This document shows, one piece after another, positions 42,766 to 52,934 of a stretch of DNA of 64,000 nucleotides; within the stretch, counting starts at the first letter, position 1; each line of letters begins with the position of its first letter. The stretch is from Olavius sp. associated proteobacterium Delta 1. Its GTDB lineage: Bacteria; Desulfobacterota; Desulfobacteria; Desulfobacterales; JAFDCJ01. The DNA lies in assembly GCA_902749685.1 (NCBI GenBank), contig CACVKW010000572.1:1-64000 (forward strand). Direction: 5' to 3'. A model generated the notes under the pieces. The model was given only the letters and a program-made list of their open reading frames with translations. It was not told the DNA's origin and did not search any database. A program made the position numbers and the translations under genes.

Positions 42766-44739
42766 ATGCCGGACAAATCTTCTCTTTCAACTAACAGTAA
42801 ATTTCAAATACAGTATGAAGCACAATTGAATGCCTCCCAGCTTGAAGCGGTCATGGCCACCGAAGGGCCAATGCTTGTGATTGCCGGGGCCGGCAGCGGA
42901 AAAACCCGCACCCTGACCTACCGGGTTGCCCGCCTGGTGGAAGGAGGTGTCGCCCCGTCTTCTATCCTTTTATTAACCTTCACCCGCAAAGCCGCCCAGC
43001 AAATGCTGCAAAGGGCCACCAGACTGCTGGATCGCCGTTGTGAAAATGTTGCCGGAGGTACCTTTCACTCCTTTGGCAATCTAATTTTGCGTAAATATGC
43101 TGGCGCTTTGGGAATACATTCTAACTTCGCCATTTTTGACCGTGTCGATGCAGAGGCTTTGATCAGCTTGCTGCGCAAGGAAATAACACAGACAACCAAA
43201 AATCGATCACTACCACGCAAGCATACTCTGGCCAATATCTTTAGCCGGGCTGTCAATAAGATGATACCGATCGATGACGTGGTTTATGATGACTATCCCC
43301 ACCTGACGGATGAGTTGGAATCAATAAACAGCATTTTCCACTCGTACAAACGATACAAAAGCGAAAATAATTTCTTCGATTTTGATGATCTTCTGATATA
43401 TCTGCTGCAGCTTTTGAGAACCCATCCGGATATCCGCAATCGTATTGCTTCATCTTATCGTTATGTGATGGTTGATGAATATCAGGACACCAATAAAATT
43501 CAGGCTGAAATCCTGTATCTTTTGACCGGCGACAACAACAACATTATGGTGGTAGGAGATGATTCCCAGAGCATCTATGCCTTCAGAGGTGCCAATTTCA
43601 GAAACATCATGAAGTTCCCCGAAATGTTTCCCGGCACCCGAATCATCGCACTTGAAGAAAACTACCGCAGTGTTCAACCCATCTTAAATTTGACGAATAT
43701 CATCATCGAACAGGCCAAAGAAAAATACTCCAAAAATCTTTTCACCCGCAAATCCGGCGGATCGGTGCCCGTCCTGGTTGAAGCGCAGGATGAAAATGAC
43801 CAGTCCCTGTTTATCGTTGATAAAATTCAGCAGCTTGGTCGGCAGGGAATTGAGCTTAACCAAATAGCCGTGTTGTTTCGAGCCGGTTACCATTCATTTG
43901 ACCTTGAGATTGAGTTGAGCCGGGCCCAACTTCCGTTCATTAAAGTGGGTGGATTCAAATTCGTCGAATCCGCACATATCAAAGATGTTCTGGCGCACCT
44001 GCGGGTGATATCCAACCCGAAGGATCGCATAAGCTGGTACCGCATTCTGCTGCTCATCGAAAAGGTCGGCCCGGCAACCGCTCAAAAAATCTATAACGCC
44101 GTTATCGGCGAGGCTTCAGGCTACACCGGGCTGCTGACTGTCAAGTCAAAAGCAATTGCCGGTGCAGGTCTCAAACGGTTAAAAGATCTTTTCTCCATAA
44201 TCGACACCTATGCGCTGCCACTTGAAAAAATGGCAGAAGCGATAATCGAGTACTATTTGCCCATTTTAAAAGATCGGTATGACGACCATCCCAAACGGAC
44301 CAAAGATCTCGAACAACTGCTCACCATCATGGAGCGATATAATAATCTGGAACAGTTTTTAACCGATATGGCACTTGAGCCTCCTAATACCGCCATGGGT
44401 GACACGTTTACCGTTGAGACACCGGCAGATGATCGACTGGTTTTGTCCACCATCCATTCGGCCAAGGGACTCGAATGGCATACTGTTTTCATAATCTGGG
44501 CGCTGGACGGACGCTTCCCCTCCCCCCATGCCCTGCACAAAGAAGAAGATCTGGAAGAGGAATTGCGATTAATGTATGTGGCGGCAACCCGGGCCCGCGA
44601 AAATCTGTATTTCACTTACCCGAACCAGGTCTACGATCGCAGCCTCGGCATCGTGTTAAACAGCCCTTCCAGATTCATTGATATGATGTCGGATAGTATC
44701 CTCGAAAAACAGTCGGCGGGATACCGGTCCGGGTATTGA
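42766..44739 (+). CDS. UvrD/Rep-family ATP-dependent DNA helicase
   Basis: The 657-residue superfamily 1A helicase has Walker A AGAGSGKTRTLTYRVARL, motif Ia (LLLTFTRKAAQQM), Walker B VDEYQDTNKIQ, motif III GDDSQSIYAFRGANFR, motif IV (LEENYRS), motif V (LSTIHSAKGLEW) and motif VI (MYVAATRARENLYF). It unwinds DNA 3' to 5'. The length matches Rep/UvrD/PcrA, and I cannot choose between them. It stands alone, with about 430 bases after it. Confidence 0.92.
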   Translation: MPDKSSLSTNSKFQIQYEAQLNASQLEAVMATEGPMLVIAGAGSGKTRTLTYRVARLVEGGVAPSSILLLTFTRKAAQQMLQRATRLLDRRCENVAGGTFHSFGNLILRKYAGALGIHSNFAIFDRVDAEALISLLRKEITQTTKNRSLPRKHTLANIFSRAVNKMIPIDDVVYDDYPHLTDELESINSIFHSYKRYKSENNFFDFDDLLIYLLQLLRTHPDIRNRIASSYRYVMVDEYQDTNKIQAEILYLLTGDNNNIMVVGDDSQSIYAFRGANFRNIMKFPEMFPGTRIIALEENYRSVQPILNLTNIIIEQAKEKYSKNLFTRKSGGSVPVLVEAQDENDQSLFIVDKIQQLGRQGIELNQIAVLFRAGYHSFDLEIELSRAQLPFIKVGGFKFVESAHIKDVLAHLRVISNPKDRISWYRILLLIEKVGPATAQKIYNAVIGEASGYTGLLTVKSKAIAGAGLKRLKDLFSIIDTYALPLEKMAEAIIEYYLPILKDRYDDHPKRTKDLEQLLTIMERYNNLEQFLTDMALEPPNTAMGDTFTVETPADDRLVLSTIHSAKGLEWHTVFIIWALDGRFPSPHALHKEEDLEEELRLMYVAATRARENLYFTYPNQVYDRSLGIVLNSPSRFIDMMSDSILEKQSAGYRSGY

Positions 44740-45171
44740 TTGGCGGCGTTTAAAACCGAATTTCAGCCCAGCCGCTGGCTGTGGAGGCGTCCAGTTTTAT
44801 CTAAACAGATACTTCAGCTTCGCGGAATTTATCAAAAAAGCGAATATCGCAGGAATGTATTCGATCGACTATAAAAAAGGAAAGAGCGAAGCGATTCCAC
44901 CCTTCGACATTTGATATTCTGCGGTTCGCTTTTCCTTTGTTCTGCTGCTGATAGGTCACGTCTTCAGCCTGATTCGCTTTTCGACTATGCGGTGTTTCGT
45001 CAGAGGCACGGGTCACCGCATGGGTCACCGTGACTGTCAAATTTAGACATTGCCTTCATGCCGGGCTCATGATATGTCCCCGCTCAGTTATCCATCGAAT
45101 CCTTGATCATCGAATCTTCTAGCGAGGCCGGCTCGGTTCTACTGAAATAAGATAATATCTGCATAACTTTA
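44740..45171. other. Intergenic region before the Pit gene, imperfect inverted repeat
   Basis: About 430 bases without a credible gene; a 79-codon minus-strand frame (44801-45040) lacks a ribosome binding site and motifs. AAAAGGAAAGAGCGAAGCGA (about 44876-44895) faces GGTTCGCTTTTCCTTTG (about 44935-44951), which may form a weak hairpin. The GAGCGAAGCGA word also appears near 4647 and 38620. Confidence 0.35.
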
Positions 45172-46398
45172 ATGGCTCCTGAATATTATATTCTGATCAT
45201 CGGTTACATTTTCGGCTTTTACATGGCCTGGAACATCGGCGCCAACGATGTTGCCAACTCCATGGCCTCCGCAGTGGGTGCCAAAGCCATCACAATTCGT
45301 CAGGCCGTTTTCATCGCCGGGATATTAAATATCGCCGGGGCGGTTTTTATTGGTTCGCATGTCACCAATACCATCCGCAAAGGAATCGTATCGACCGAAA
45401 TTATGAGCGACCCGCATGTGGCCTTGATTGGTGCGCTTTCCGCACTGCTGGCGGCAGCTTTGTGGGTTAGTTTTGCGACCTGGAAGTCATTGCCGGTATC
45501 AACGACCCATTCGATTGTGGGGGCCATGATCGGATTTGGAATTATGGCCGGTGGTATTAGTGTCATTAACTGGGGCAAACTGGCAGCCGTGGTGGCCAGC
45601 TGGGTGATTTCGCCCGTTTTTAGTCTAACCATCGCTTTTGTCATGTTCAAAATTATTGTTAAATTAATTTTGGAAAAAAGGGATTCATTTAACAGGGCCC
45701 TGAGGATGTCGCCCGCCTTTATCGGGATGGCTGCATTCGTAGTGGTGCTGTCCTTTTTGTTTAAAACACCGCTGGGCAAGAAGCTGTCCATTGAAACGTG
45801 GATGGCTTTGCTGGTTGCATTCATATTCGCGATTGTGATTGGATATGCGGGCAGGCTGATTATCCGGCGCTTTGTCGGCAGGGACATCGGCAATGGTACG
45901 GAAGAGGTTTTCCGCAAAATTCAGATTGGAACATCATGCTATGTGGCTCTGGCCCAGGGCGCCAATGATGTTGCCAATGCCATCGGTCCTCTGGCCGTCA
46001 TTTATTTTTTAGTCAAAACCGGCAATGTCGGGGCGAAGGTGCCGGTGCCGGTATTTCTGCTTTTGTTTGGGGGCGTCGGCATAGCGGCCGGCATCGGCAT
46101 GGCCGGTCATCGGGTGATGGATACGATCGGCACAAAAATTACCACCTTGACCAACACGCGTGGTTTTTCGGTAGATTTTGCGGCGGCTTCCACGGTTTTA
46201 TTGGCTTCAAAATTAGGATTGCCGGTTTCCACAACCCATGCAGCTGTGGGCGGTGTATTGGGGGTCGGTCTGGCCGGCGGTATCGAAGCCGTAAATTTCG
46301 GCATCGTTTTTCAGATAATGCTTTACTGGATTCTCACGGTTCCCGCGGCGGCCATCACCAGCATGGTCATTTTTAAGATACTCCAACTGTTTACCTAA
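45172..46398 (+). CDS. pit: Pit-family inorganic phosphate transporter
   Basis: The 408-residue membrane protein has about ten helices and the duplicated PiT signature: GFYMAWNIGANDVANSMASA near residue 20 and LAQGANDVANAIGPLAVI near residue 265. SLPVSTTHSIVGAMIGFG and GLPVSTTHAAVGGVLGVG follow each half. It imports phosphate (or a metal-phosphate complex) with protons or sodium. The next gene, a PhoU-like DUF47 protein, is the usual regulatory partner of PiT carriers and lies 140 bases downstream on the same strand. Confidence 0.93.
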   Translation: MAPEYYILIIGYIFGFYMAWNIGANDVANSMASAVGAKAITIRQAVFIAGILNIAGAVFIGSHVTNTIRKGIVSTEIMSDPHVALIGALSALLAAALWVSFATWKSLPVSTTHSIVGAMIGFGIMAGGISVINWGKLAAVVASWVISPVFSLTIAFVMFKIIVKLILEKRDSFNRALRMSPAFIGMAAFVVVLSFLFKTPLGKKLSIETWMALLVAFIFAIVIGYAGRLIIRRFVGRDIGNGTEEVFRKIQIGTSCYVALAQGANDVANAIGPLAVIYFLVKTGNVGAKVPVPVFLLLFGGVGIAAGIGMAGHRVMDTIGTKITTLTNTRGFSVDFAAASTVLLASKLGLPVSTTHAAVGGVLGVGLAGGIEAVNFGIVFQIMLYWILTVPAAAITSMVIFKILQLFT

Positions 46399-46538
46399 GC
46401 CGGGGAGCTAAAAAGATTGAAAATTGTCGATTGAATATTGTTTGACCTGCTTTATAAATATGGTAAACACAGAAATAGTTTTCGGACCAATTCCTCAAAT
46501 ATTCAATCTTCAATTTCAAATTCAACAAGGAGGGGGCT

Positions 46539-47207
46539 ATGCGCATACCATTCCTGTCACTATTTTTGACATCACCCTTCGAAGGGCTGCAGGAGCATGC
46601 CGAGAAAATAAAAGAGTGCACCTGGGCTTTTCAGCAGGCCATCGAATGTCATATAACCGACCAGTGTGAGTCCTTTGAGGAATTCAGGCTGGAGGTCGAC
46701 AGGCTGGAAAGTGAGGCCGACGCCATCAAAAGACGCATTCGCGGCCATTTACCCAAGGGAACCCTGATGCCGATCGACAAATTTGAGCTGTTTCGCTATC
46801 TCCACGAGCAGGACAAGGTACTTGATGCGGTGGAAGAAGCGCTGGATTGGCTTTCCTTCAGATCCGAACCCGGCATTCCGAAAACGCTTGAAAAGGACTT
46901 TTATCTGCTCGTGGATGCAGTCATGGATCCGGTGGAAGAAATGTGTCGCATGGTGTCCGAAGCCCGAAAATATTTTATAAACTTCTCGGCAAAGCAACGC
47001 AGGCTGGTCAAAGACATTATCCATACCTTGCGCCAGCAGGAACATGAGGCTGACAAGGTGGAGGATGCAATCAAACAAAAGGTGCTCAACATGACCATTG
47101 AGTCGGTCATCATTTTTCACATGATCAGGCTGGCGGAAACAATCGGCTCAATTGCCGACCATGCCGAAAATGCCGGTGATATGATGCGGGCGATGTTGGC
47201 GAGGTAG
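46539..47207 (+). CDS. DUF47 (TIGR00153) PhoU-like partner of the phosphate transporter
   Basis: The 222-residue all-helical protein has the DUF47 pattern: an N-terminal PFLSLFLTSPFEGLQEHAEK, then HITDQCESFEEFRLEVDRLE with acidic EADAIKRRIRGHLPKGTLMP, and repeated Glu/His residues (RQQEHEADKVEDAIKQ) that bind metal in related PhoU-like proteins. It probably controls or assists the Pit carrier just upstream. The start has AAGGAGGGGG upstream. TTCAAT-type repeats lie in the gap before it. Confidence 0.9.
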   Translation: MRIPFLSLFLTSPFEGLQEHAEKIKECTWAFQQAIECHITDQCESFEEFRLEVDRLESEADAIKRRIRGHLPKGTLMPIDKFELFRYLHEQDKVLDAVEEALDWLSFRSEPGIPKTLEKDFYLLVDAVMDPVEEMCRMVSEARKYFINFSAKQRRLVKDIIHTLRQQEHEADKVEDAIKQKVLNMTIESVIIFHMIRLAETIGSIADHAENAGDMMRAMLAR

Positions 47208-47255
47208 CAGGGATTATTGAATATTCAATCTACAATCTTCAATACCAAAGGATTG

Positions 47256-47504
47256 CTATTCGCGAAAAAACCCCCACCACATAAAATAAACGAACCCGGC
47301 TATCGACACCACCGCGATCAAATAGCCCCACCAGTCGACCGGTTTTTCAGCGAATCCCAGCTTATCCACTTCACCGACTTTCTTCTGACAGGCTGTACAT
47401 ACCTTGGCCTGCAACGGCAGGTATGCATAGCAGTGCGGGCATTTTTTGGTTAAATAATCGTCGCTATCTAGCTTGCTGCGGCTTTTTTGATCAGGGTTCA
47501 CCAT
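47256..47504 (-). CDS. Small zinc-ribbon membrane protein
   Basis: The 82-residue protein has a zinc ribbon (CPHCYAYLPLQAKVCTACQK at about 22-41) and one C-terminal transmembrane helix (GYLIAVVSIAGFVYFMWWGF). No family name comes to mind. Its start at 47504 lies 14 bases after the stop of the PpiD-like gene on the same strand, so they are probably co-transcribed, and a role near that membrane foldase is possible. Confidence 0.7.
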   Translation of the reverse strand: MVNPDQKSRSKLDSDDYLTKKCPHCYAYLPLQAKVCTACQKKVGEVDKLGFAEKPVDWWGYLIAVVSIAGFVYFMWWGFFRE

Positions 47505-47518
47505 AAGGTCCTCCCGAG

Positions 47519-49414
47519 TCAGCTGTTTAAAAAACCATTCTCAACGACAATCTCACTGCGATTTTTAATTTGCTCAAGCCATGCTTCAAATGTTTTAAAT
47601 CTTTTTTGCTGCAACAATTGTTCTTTAATTCCGGCTTTTTCTTTGTCGAACTCATCCATTGCAGGAGTTTTTTTCTGGATGAATTGAATCACATAGTACC
47701 CCTTGCGGCCTTTAATAACCTCCCGGGGCAGTTTATTCTGATCCGAAAGCTCAAATGCCATGCTGGCCAGATCACGCTCATAGCCGATATTCGGTATGGC
47801 GTCGTTACGCTTAAAAAATCCGGTAACTGATGGTTTAAGATCGAATTCTTGGCCAACCTCCTGCGGGGGTACACCGTCTTTTAGAGCAGCCAGCACAGCT
47901 TCGGCATCTGCTTTTGCTTTTTCATCCTTTTTATCCCGTATCAGATCGACTTTGACTTTTTGCTCCGCCACACTTAACTCGGGTAATTGAGACGGTCGTT
48001 TTTCGACTATCTCCATAATATAGTAGCCATCACCAAAGTCTTGAATATCACTGACCTCGCCCTCAATCAGATTGAATGCCGCCTCGCCAAACTCGGCTTT
48101 CTTTTGCACGCCCTTGGGCGGGTTCTGGCGGGTAAAGAAGTCTGGGCTGACCAGGGCAAGCTTTTGCTCAGCGGCGATTGACTCCAGTTGGTCGCCTTCA
48201 AACGTGGCATCGAAGACAGATTCGGCCGCATCATAAGCAAGGTTTTTGGAATATTCAGCTGCCAGTTTTTGGCGAATGTCGTCCGTGGCATCGGACAATG
48301 ATGTGGTGGATGCATCATTCACCTTTTCGACTTTAATAATATGCCAGCCGAATTGAGTTTTCACCGGATCGCTGATATCACCGGCTAGCATGGAAAACGC
48401 CTTGTCGGAAAATGGCTTGACCATCGCCTCTCGTCTGAAAGTGCCCAGATAACCGCCTTTGTCTTTGCTGGGGCCTTCTGAAAATTGTTGGGCCAATTCT
48501 GAAAAATCCTGTCCGCCTTTGGCCTTTTGCAATATGCTTTCTAGGCGCTCTTTGGCTTTGGCAACATCTTCCGGGTTGGCTTGCGGGTCCACTTTTATCA
48601 GAATATGCCGGGCTTCAACGGTCTTCGGGTTTTGAAATTCGGCTGGATGTTCATCATAGTATTCACCAATCTCATCAGCGCTAATATCGACCTGTGAAAC
48701 AAATAATTTCGGGTCGAACTTTAAATAGCGGACCTTCAGAGCCGGATCAGTTTTATAATTATCCTTGTGGATTTCAAAATATTGTTCAATTTCTTCAGCA
48801 GTCACGGCAACATCTTTATAACGATCGGCTTCCAGTAGAAAAAAGTCTAAATTGACAGTGGCGTTATTCCATTTAAACCATTCAACGGCCTCCTGATCCG
48901 ATACTTTAACACTGGCCGTTATGAAAGTATTTAATTTCTGTACCAATAGCGCATCGCGCTGGCTGGTTTCAAAAGACTCGGGGGTCAGATTGTTATTGTT
49001 CAGGATAACCTGGTAGCGGCGAGGATCAAATACACCGGCCACCTGAAATGCGTTGATGCTTCTAATGGATCGGGACAGGTCTTCGTCGGAAACCTGGATA
49101 TCCAGTTCGGAAGCCTCTTGACGCATGAGGATATTATCGACAAGCTGATCCAGAGCCTTTTGCTCCAGTTGCAGGCTTTTGATCAACTCTTCATTAGCGT
49201 TGTTTCCGAAACTCTGCCGTACTTGATCAATCAGACGTTTATAGGTGATACGATACTCTTCGATGGTAATCGTATCACCATTGACGGATGCCACCCGGCC
49301 CGACCGCTGGGAAGTCCAGCTGCCGACGCCCCATAGTACAAACACCACGACAATTGCTCCTAAAATTACTTTGATCAACCAGGACCCGGCATGTTTACGC
49401 ATTAAACTGAGCAT
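47519..49414 (-). CDS. ppiD: PpiD-like membrane-anchored peptidyl-prolyl isomerase
   Basis: The 631-residue protein has one N-terminal transmembrane anchor (SWLIKVILGAIVVVFVLWGV), a SurA_N-like chaperone domain (about 35-190), a parvulin domain (about 260-360: VEARHILIKVDP, FSELAQQFSEGPSKDKGGYL, TQFGWHIIKVEKV) and a second, degenerate parvulin-like part toward the end. This is the PpiD layout: a periplasmic folding helper attached to the inner membrane. It is probably the first gene of a pair with the small zinc-ribbon protein. Confidence 0.9.
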   Translation of the reverse strand: MLSLMRKHAGSWLIKVILGAIVVVFVLWGVGSWTSQRSGRVASVNGDTITIEEYRITYKRLIDQVRQSFGNNANEELIKSLQLEQKALDQLVDNILMRQEASELDIQVSDEDLSRSIRSINAFQVAGVFDPRRYQVILNNNNLTPESFETSQRDALLVQKLNTFITASVKVSDQEAVEWFKWNNATVNLDFFLLEADRYKDVAVTAEEIEQYFEIHKDNYKTDPALKVRYLKFDPKLFVSQVDISADEIGEYYDEHPAEFQNPKTVEARHILIKVDPQANPEDVAKAKERLESILQKAKGGQDFSELAQQFSEGPSKDKGGYLGTFRREAMVKPFSDKAFSMLAGDISDPVKTQFGWHIIKVEKVNDASTTSLSDATDDIRQKLAAEYSKNLAYDAAESVFDATFEGDQLESIAAEQKLALVSPDFFTRQNPPKGVQKKAEFGEAAFNLIEGEVSDIQDFGDGYYIMEIVEKRPSQLPELSVAEQKVKVDLIRDKKDEKAKADAEAVLAALKDGVPPQEVGQEFDLKPSVTGFFKRNDAIPNIGYERDLASMAFELSDQNKLPREVIKGRKGYYVIQFIQKKTPAMDEFDKEKAGIKEQLLQQKRFKTFEAWLEQIKNRSEIVVENGFLNS

Positions 49415-49723
49415 GTGATTCCTTTCTATGTTACAACTTTTCTATATTACTACTTTATCACGATATTCTCAACTGGAAACAGATCGGCACCGGTTGGCAG
49501 GTTGCCTGGTTCAATTCGGTTCCGTTTCACATCGAAATCGTTGATATGTTGAATAATCGAAATTGATTCCAAAATTTAAGCGCTTATGATATTTTTTTAT
49601 CAGGCTTTTGTCAACTGCATATGGCGATAGATGCCTGGCAAAATACGATGCAACCAAACAATTTAAGTTGAAATAGCTATTGACACCCCTATTGGTATTT
49701 GGTAAAAAAATGTCTTTGCGACT

Positions 49724-49799
49724 GGGGCTGTAGCTCAGCTGGGAGAGCGCATGACTGGCAGTCATGAGGTCAGGGGTTCGAGCCCCCTCAGCTCCACCA
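49724..49799 (+). tRNA. tRNA-Ala (anticodon GGC)
   Basis: A 76-base cloverleaf: acceptor GGGGCTG/CAGCTCC, D-arm GCTCAGCTGGGAGAGC, anticodon stem CATGA/TCATG with loop CTGGCAG (anticodon GGC), T-arm GGGGTTCGAGCCCCC, discriminator A and encoded CCA. The third acceptor pair is G-T (G3-U70), the identity mark of alanine tRNAs. An antisense frame here gives the familiar GAEGARTPDL artefact. It is a single tRNA with no cluster. Confidence 0.97.
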
Positions 49800-50122
49800 A
49801 CAAATAAAAGGTTAGTATCAAGAGGTAATTTCAAAACGTTCACTATTGTTCAGTTTAATGCAGGTCATATCACTAAAAGTTGCAAGGCCTGCAGTGATAA
49901 TTGAATAAAAATGGATTTAGTGGAGTTACCTTGTCCGGCTAACCTTTTTTTATTGGATATACCCCACGATTTTAGTAAAGTAGAGAATCATGGCCAGAGC
50001 CCCTGAATTTGATATCAATCCAGCATCCCGTGAGACTTAATTGCTGCAATCCCGCCCGCGGCGGGACTGACGTGGCCCAACGAAACCGGTTTTCGTTGTT
50101 TGAAAAATCAAGGCGTGATCCG
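49800..50122 (+). other. Region after tRNA-Ala, weak terminator-like arms
   Basis: AAAAGGTTAG (49806-49815) can pair with CTAACCTTTTTTT (49939-49951), which ends in a T-run, but the loop of about 120 bases is long for a terminator. I see no gene. An alternative upstream start for the GerMN gene (50009) would use part of this stretch, but ATG 50123 fits the signal peptide better. Confidence 0.35.
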
Positions 50123-50710
50123 ATGATCGATATTGCACCATCAGCGCGCAAACGACTATGTTTATGGTACTTGGGAGCACTTCTAATCGGATGCGTCACT
50201 ATTCTCCCTTTTCAGTGCGCCGACGCTGAAACGGAATCCAATAGCCGCGATGATGGTCGATTGATTCCGGACTTGCGAAAGCAATCCAATAAAAATCCAG
50301 CTCATCTATATTTTGCAGACCGTCATAATTTTTTTCTAAAATCTGAGCTCAGGGTCATGCATCAACCGCATAATCCGGTGGAGTTCGGGCGAGCCATTGT
50401 CGAAGCCTTGATAAAAGGACCGCAAAAGGGATTGGTGCGGACAATTCCAGCCGGTACGAAACTCCGCGCCATCTATATCGACCCGGACAGCGTGTGTTAT
50501 GTCGATTTATCGGCGACAGTTAAAAAAAAGCACCCCGGTGGAAGCAATTCAGAATTGCTGACCATTTACTCGCTGGTCAATTCACTTATATTAAATGTTA
50601 CCGAAATTAAACAGGTCAAGATACTGATTGATGGGAATGAAGCGCCCACGCTGGCCGGACATATTAATTTGCAGTTCCCCTTCAAGGCCCATATGCTGCT
50701 AATACGATGA
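50123..50710 (+). CDS. GerMN-domain secreted or lipid-free envelope protein
   Basis: The protein (195 residues from ATG 50123) has a signal-type hydrophobic stretch ([20 protein letters not shown]) and one GerMN domain ([57 protein letters not shown]). GerMN domains occur in spore germination proteins and many envelope proteins of non-sporulating bacteria; their ligand is unknown. A cysteine follows the hydrophobic stretch (FQCADAE), so a lipoprotein is possible, though the lipobox is poor. The stop overlaps the EF-G start (ATGA), so the two are coupled. Confidence 0.8.
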   Translation: MIDIAPSARKRLCLWYLGALLIGCVTILPFQCADAETESNSRDDGRLIPDLRKQSNKNPAHLYFADRHNFFLKSELRVMHQPHNPVEFGRAIVEALIKGPQKGLVRTIPAGTKLRAIYIDPDSVCYVDLSATVKKKHPGGSNSELLTIYSLVNSLILNVTEIKQVKILIDGNEAPTLAGHINLQFPFKAHMLLIR

Positions 50711-52740
50711 AGAACAAATCCAAAATAAACAACATCAGAAACATCGGTATCATCGCCCACATCGATGCGGGCAAGACCACGGTCACCGAGCGGATTTTAT
50801 TTTACACCGGCCGATCCCATAAATTGGGTGAGGTTCACGACGGTGAAGCCGTGATGGACTGGATGGTTGATGAGCAGGAACGAGGTATCACGATTACCTC
50901 AGCCGTCACCACCTGTCAATGGGAAGACTATGAAATCCATGTAATTGACACACCGGGGCACGTGGATTTTACCATTGAAGTCGAACGCTCCCTGCGGGTG
51001 CTGGACGGGGCGGTCGGGGTATTCAGCGCCGTGGAAGGCGTGGAGCCTCAATCCGAAACTGTCTGGCATCAAGCCGACAAATACGGTGTCCCCAAGATGG
51101 CCTTTATCAACAAGATGGACCGGGTCGGAGCTGATTTTCTGGGTACCGTTGAAATGATGAAAGAGCGTCTCAAAGCCAATCCATTGATCCTGCAATTGCC
51201 TGTCGGCCAGGGTGACGACTTTACCGACGTTATTGATCTAATCGAAATGAAGCAAATCCGGTGGGATGAACAAACGCTGGGAACAACCTATGATCTGACC
51301 CCTATCCAAGATCATAATCTTCAACAGGCAGAAGAATACCGGGAAAAAATGATCGAGGCGGTGGCCGATTACGATGACGAGGTAATGGAAGCCTATCTAT
51401 CGGAGCTTCCGATTGACTCCGTAAAACTGCTTGATGGAATTCGCAAGGCCACCGTCAACCTGGAACTGGTCCCGGTGTTGTGCGGATCAGCGTTGCGCAA
51501 CAAGGGTATTCAGCCACTGATGGATGCGATTGTAAAATTCCTTCCAAGCCCCGTCGATATTCCGCCCATAAAAGGATCGCACCCGGATACCGGCCAGGTA
51601 GTCGATTGTATCGCCAAAGATTCCGAACCGCTGGCGGCTCTGATTTTCAAGGTCTCCATGATGGAAGGTCGCAAGCTGTCATTTGTCAGAATCTATAGTG
51701 GTAAAATGAAAGCCGGCAGTGAGGTTTACAATCCAACGCTGAAGAAAAAAGAAAAATTGGCTCGCATCCTGCAGATGCATGCCAACAAACGCGAACGCAT
51801 TGATACGATCGGTGCGGGCAATATCGTGGGGGTTGTGGGCTTAAAAGATTCATCCACCGGTGAGACGCTGTGTTTGGCCGATCATCCTGTTTTGCTTGAA
51901 AATATCGAGATTTACGAACCGGTAATCTCGGTGGCGGTGGAACCTAAAACCCATGCCGACCAGGAAAAAATGGACGAGGTGCTGCAAAAGTTTATGGCTG
52001 AAGATCCAACCCTCATCGTCCGCAAAGACGAAGATACCGGTCAGACCATCCTGTCTGGTATGGGTGAGTTGCACCTGGAAATAATCACCAGCCGCATGCA
52101 GCGGGAATTTAACACCAATGTCAACGTCGGCAAACCCCAGGTGGTTTATCGGGAAACCATTGCCAACCGGGCCGGAGCCGCTGCCGTTTTTGACAAGGAA
52201 ATTGCCGGACAGCGTCTGTATGGTGAGGTAAAATTGACCGTCACCCCCTTGTCCAGAGGCACGGGCAATCAATTTATATCAAAAATTTCGGGAGATGAAC
52301 TGCCCCGGGTTTTCATCGATGCCGCCCGCAAGGGGGCGCTGGAATCACTGGAAAGCGGATCATTGATGGGTTACCCGGTGGTTGATGTCGAAGTCACCTT
52401 GCTGAGCGTTCAACACAAGGATTCCTTGAGCACCGAACTGGCATACACCGTGAGTGCATCCATGGCCAGCCGCGAGGCCCTGTCCAAAGCCGAACCTTTT
52501 TTATTGGAACCGATCATGGATGTGGAGGTGTTTGTACCCGAGGCGTTTACGGGTGAGGTAATTGGCGACTTAAACGCCCGCGGTGGCAAAATAGGATCGA
52601 TTGATCACAAAATGGGATCCCAGATCATCAAAACCACCGTTGCCCTGTCACACATGTTCGGCTATTCGACCTCATTGCGATCGGCCACCCAGGGGCGAGG
52701 CACTTTTACCATGCAGTTTTCCCATTTCGATCGCAGCTGA
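50707..52740 (+). CDS. fusA: Elongation factor G-like translational GTPase
   Basis: The 677-residue protein has the five-domain EF-G layout. The GTPase domain shows [40 protein letters not shown] and [10 protein letters not shown]. Domain II has [20 protein letters not shown], and the RYGSG-like GMGELHLEI and domain IV/V motifs follow ([23 protein letters not shown]). It is shorter than canonical EF-G (about 690-700) and is not beside rpsL/rpsG/tuf, so it may be a second, specialised copy such as EF-G2. The start ATG lies in the stop codon overlap with the GerMN gene. Confidence 0.88.
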   Translation: MKNKSKINNIRNIGIIAHIDAGKTTVTERILFYTGRSHKLGEVHDGEAVMDWMVDEQERGITITSAVTTCQWEDYEIHVIDTPGHVDFTIEVERSLRVLDGAVGVFSAVEGVEPQSETVWHQADKYGVPKMAFINKMDRVGADFLGTVEMMKERLKANPLILQLPVGQGDDFTDVIDLIEMKQIRWDEQTLGTTYDLTPIQDHNLQQAEEYREKMIEAVADYDDEVMEAYLSELPIDSVKLLDGIRKATVNLELVPVLCGSALRNKGIQPLMDAIVKFLPSPVDIPPIKGSHPDTGQVVDCIAKDSEPLAALIFKVSMMEGRKLSFVRIYSGKMKAGSEVYNPTLKKKEKLARILQMHANKRERIDTIGAGNIVGVVGLKDSSTGETLCLADHPVLLENIEIYEPVISVAVEPKTHADQEKMDEVLQKFMAEDPTLIVRKDEDTGQTILSGMGELHLEIITSRMQREFNTNVNVGKPQVVYRETIANRAGAAAVFDKEIAGQRLYGEVKLTVTPLSRGTGNQFISKISGDELPRVFIDAARKGALESLESGSLMGYPVVDVEVTLLSVQHKDSLSTELAYTVSASMASREALSKAEPFLLEPIMDVEVFVPEAFTGEVIGDLNARGGKIGSIDHKMGSQIIKTTVALSHMFGYSTSLRSATQGRGTFTMQFSHFDRS

Positions 52741-52934
52741 ATCAACCCATTCAAACACAGAAAGCCAGATCATTTGTATCATAGAGATCCGTCACCGGCT
52801 GAATTGGGATGCCATCCGCTTATCATACCCAATTTTCCATTTTCCCACCGTTCCACCATTCCATTTAATAACCTGAAAGAATGCACCGTCTTTCTGAAAT
52901 GGAATCAAAGCCTAATCCGCTGGCACAAGACTGT

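Noticed and set aside
44801..45040. Minus-strand frame of 79 codons in the gap before the Pit gene
   Set aside because: No ribosome binding site, no motif and overlap with an imperfect inverted repeat.
45300..45917. Minus-strand frame of 205 codons
   Set aside because: It is the shadow of the Pit transporter; Ala/Pro/Thr-rich with no domain.
49511..49843. Minus-strand 110-codon frame containing GAEGARTPDL
   Set aside because: It is the well-known artefact from reading antisense through a tRNA; the tRNA-Ala (49724-49799) explains it.
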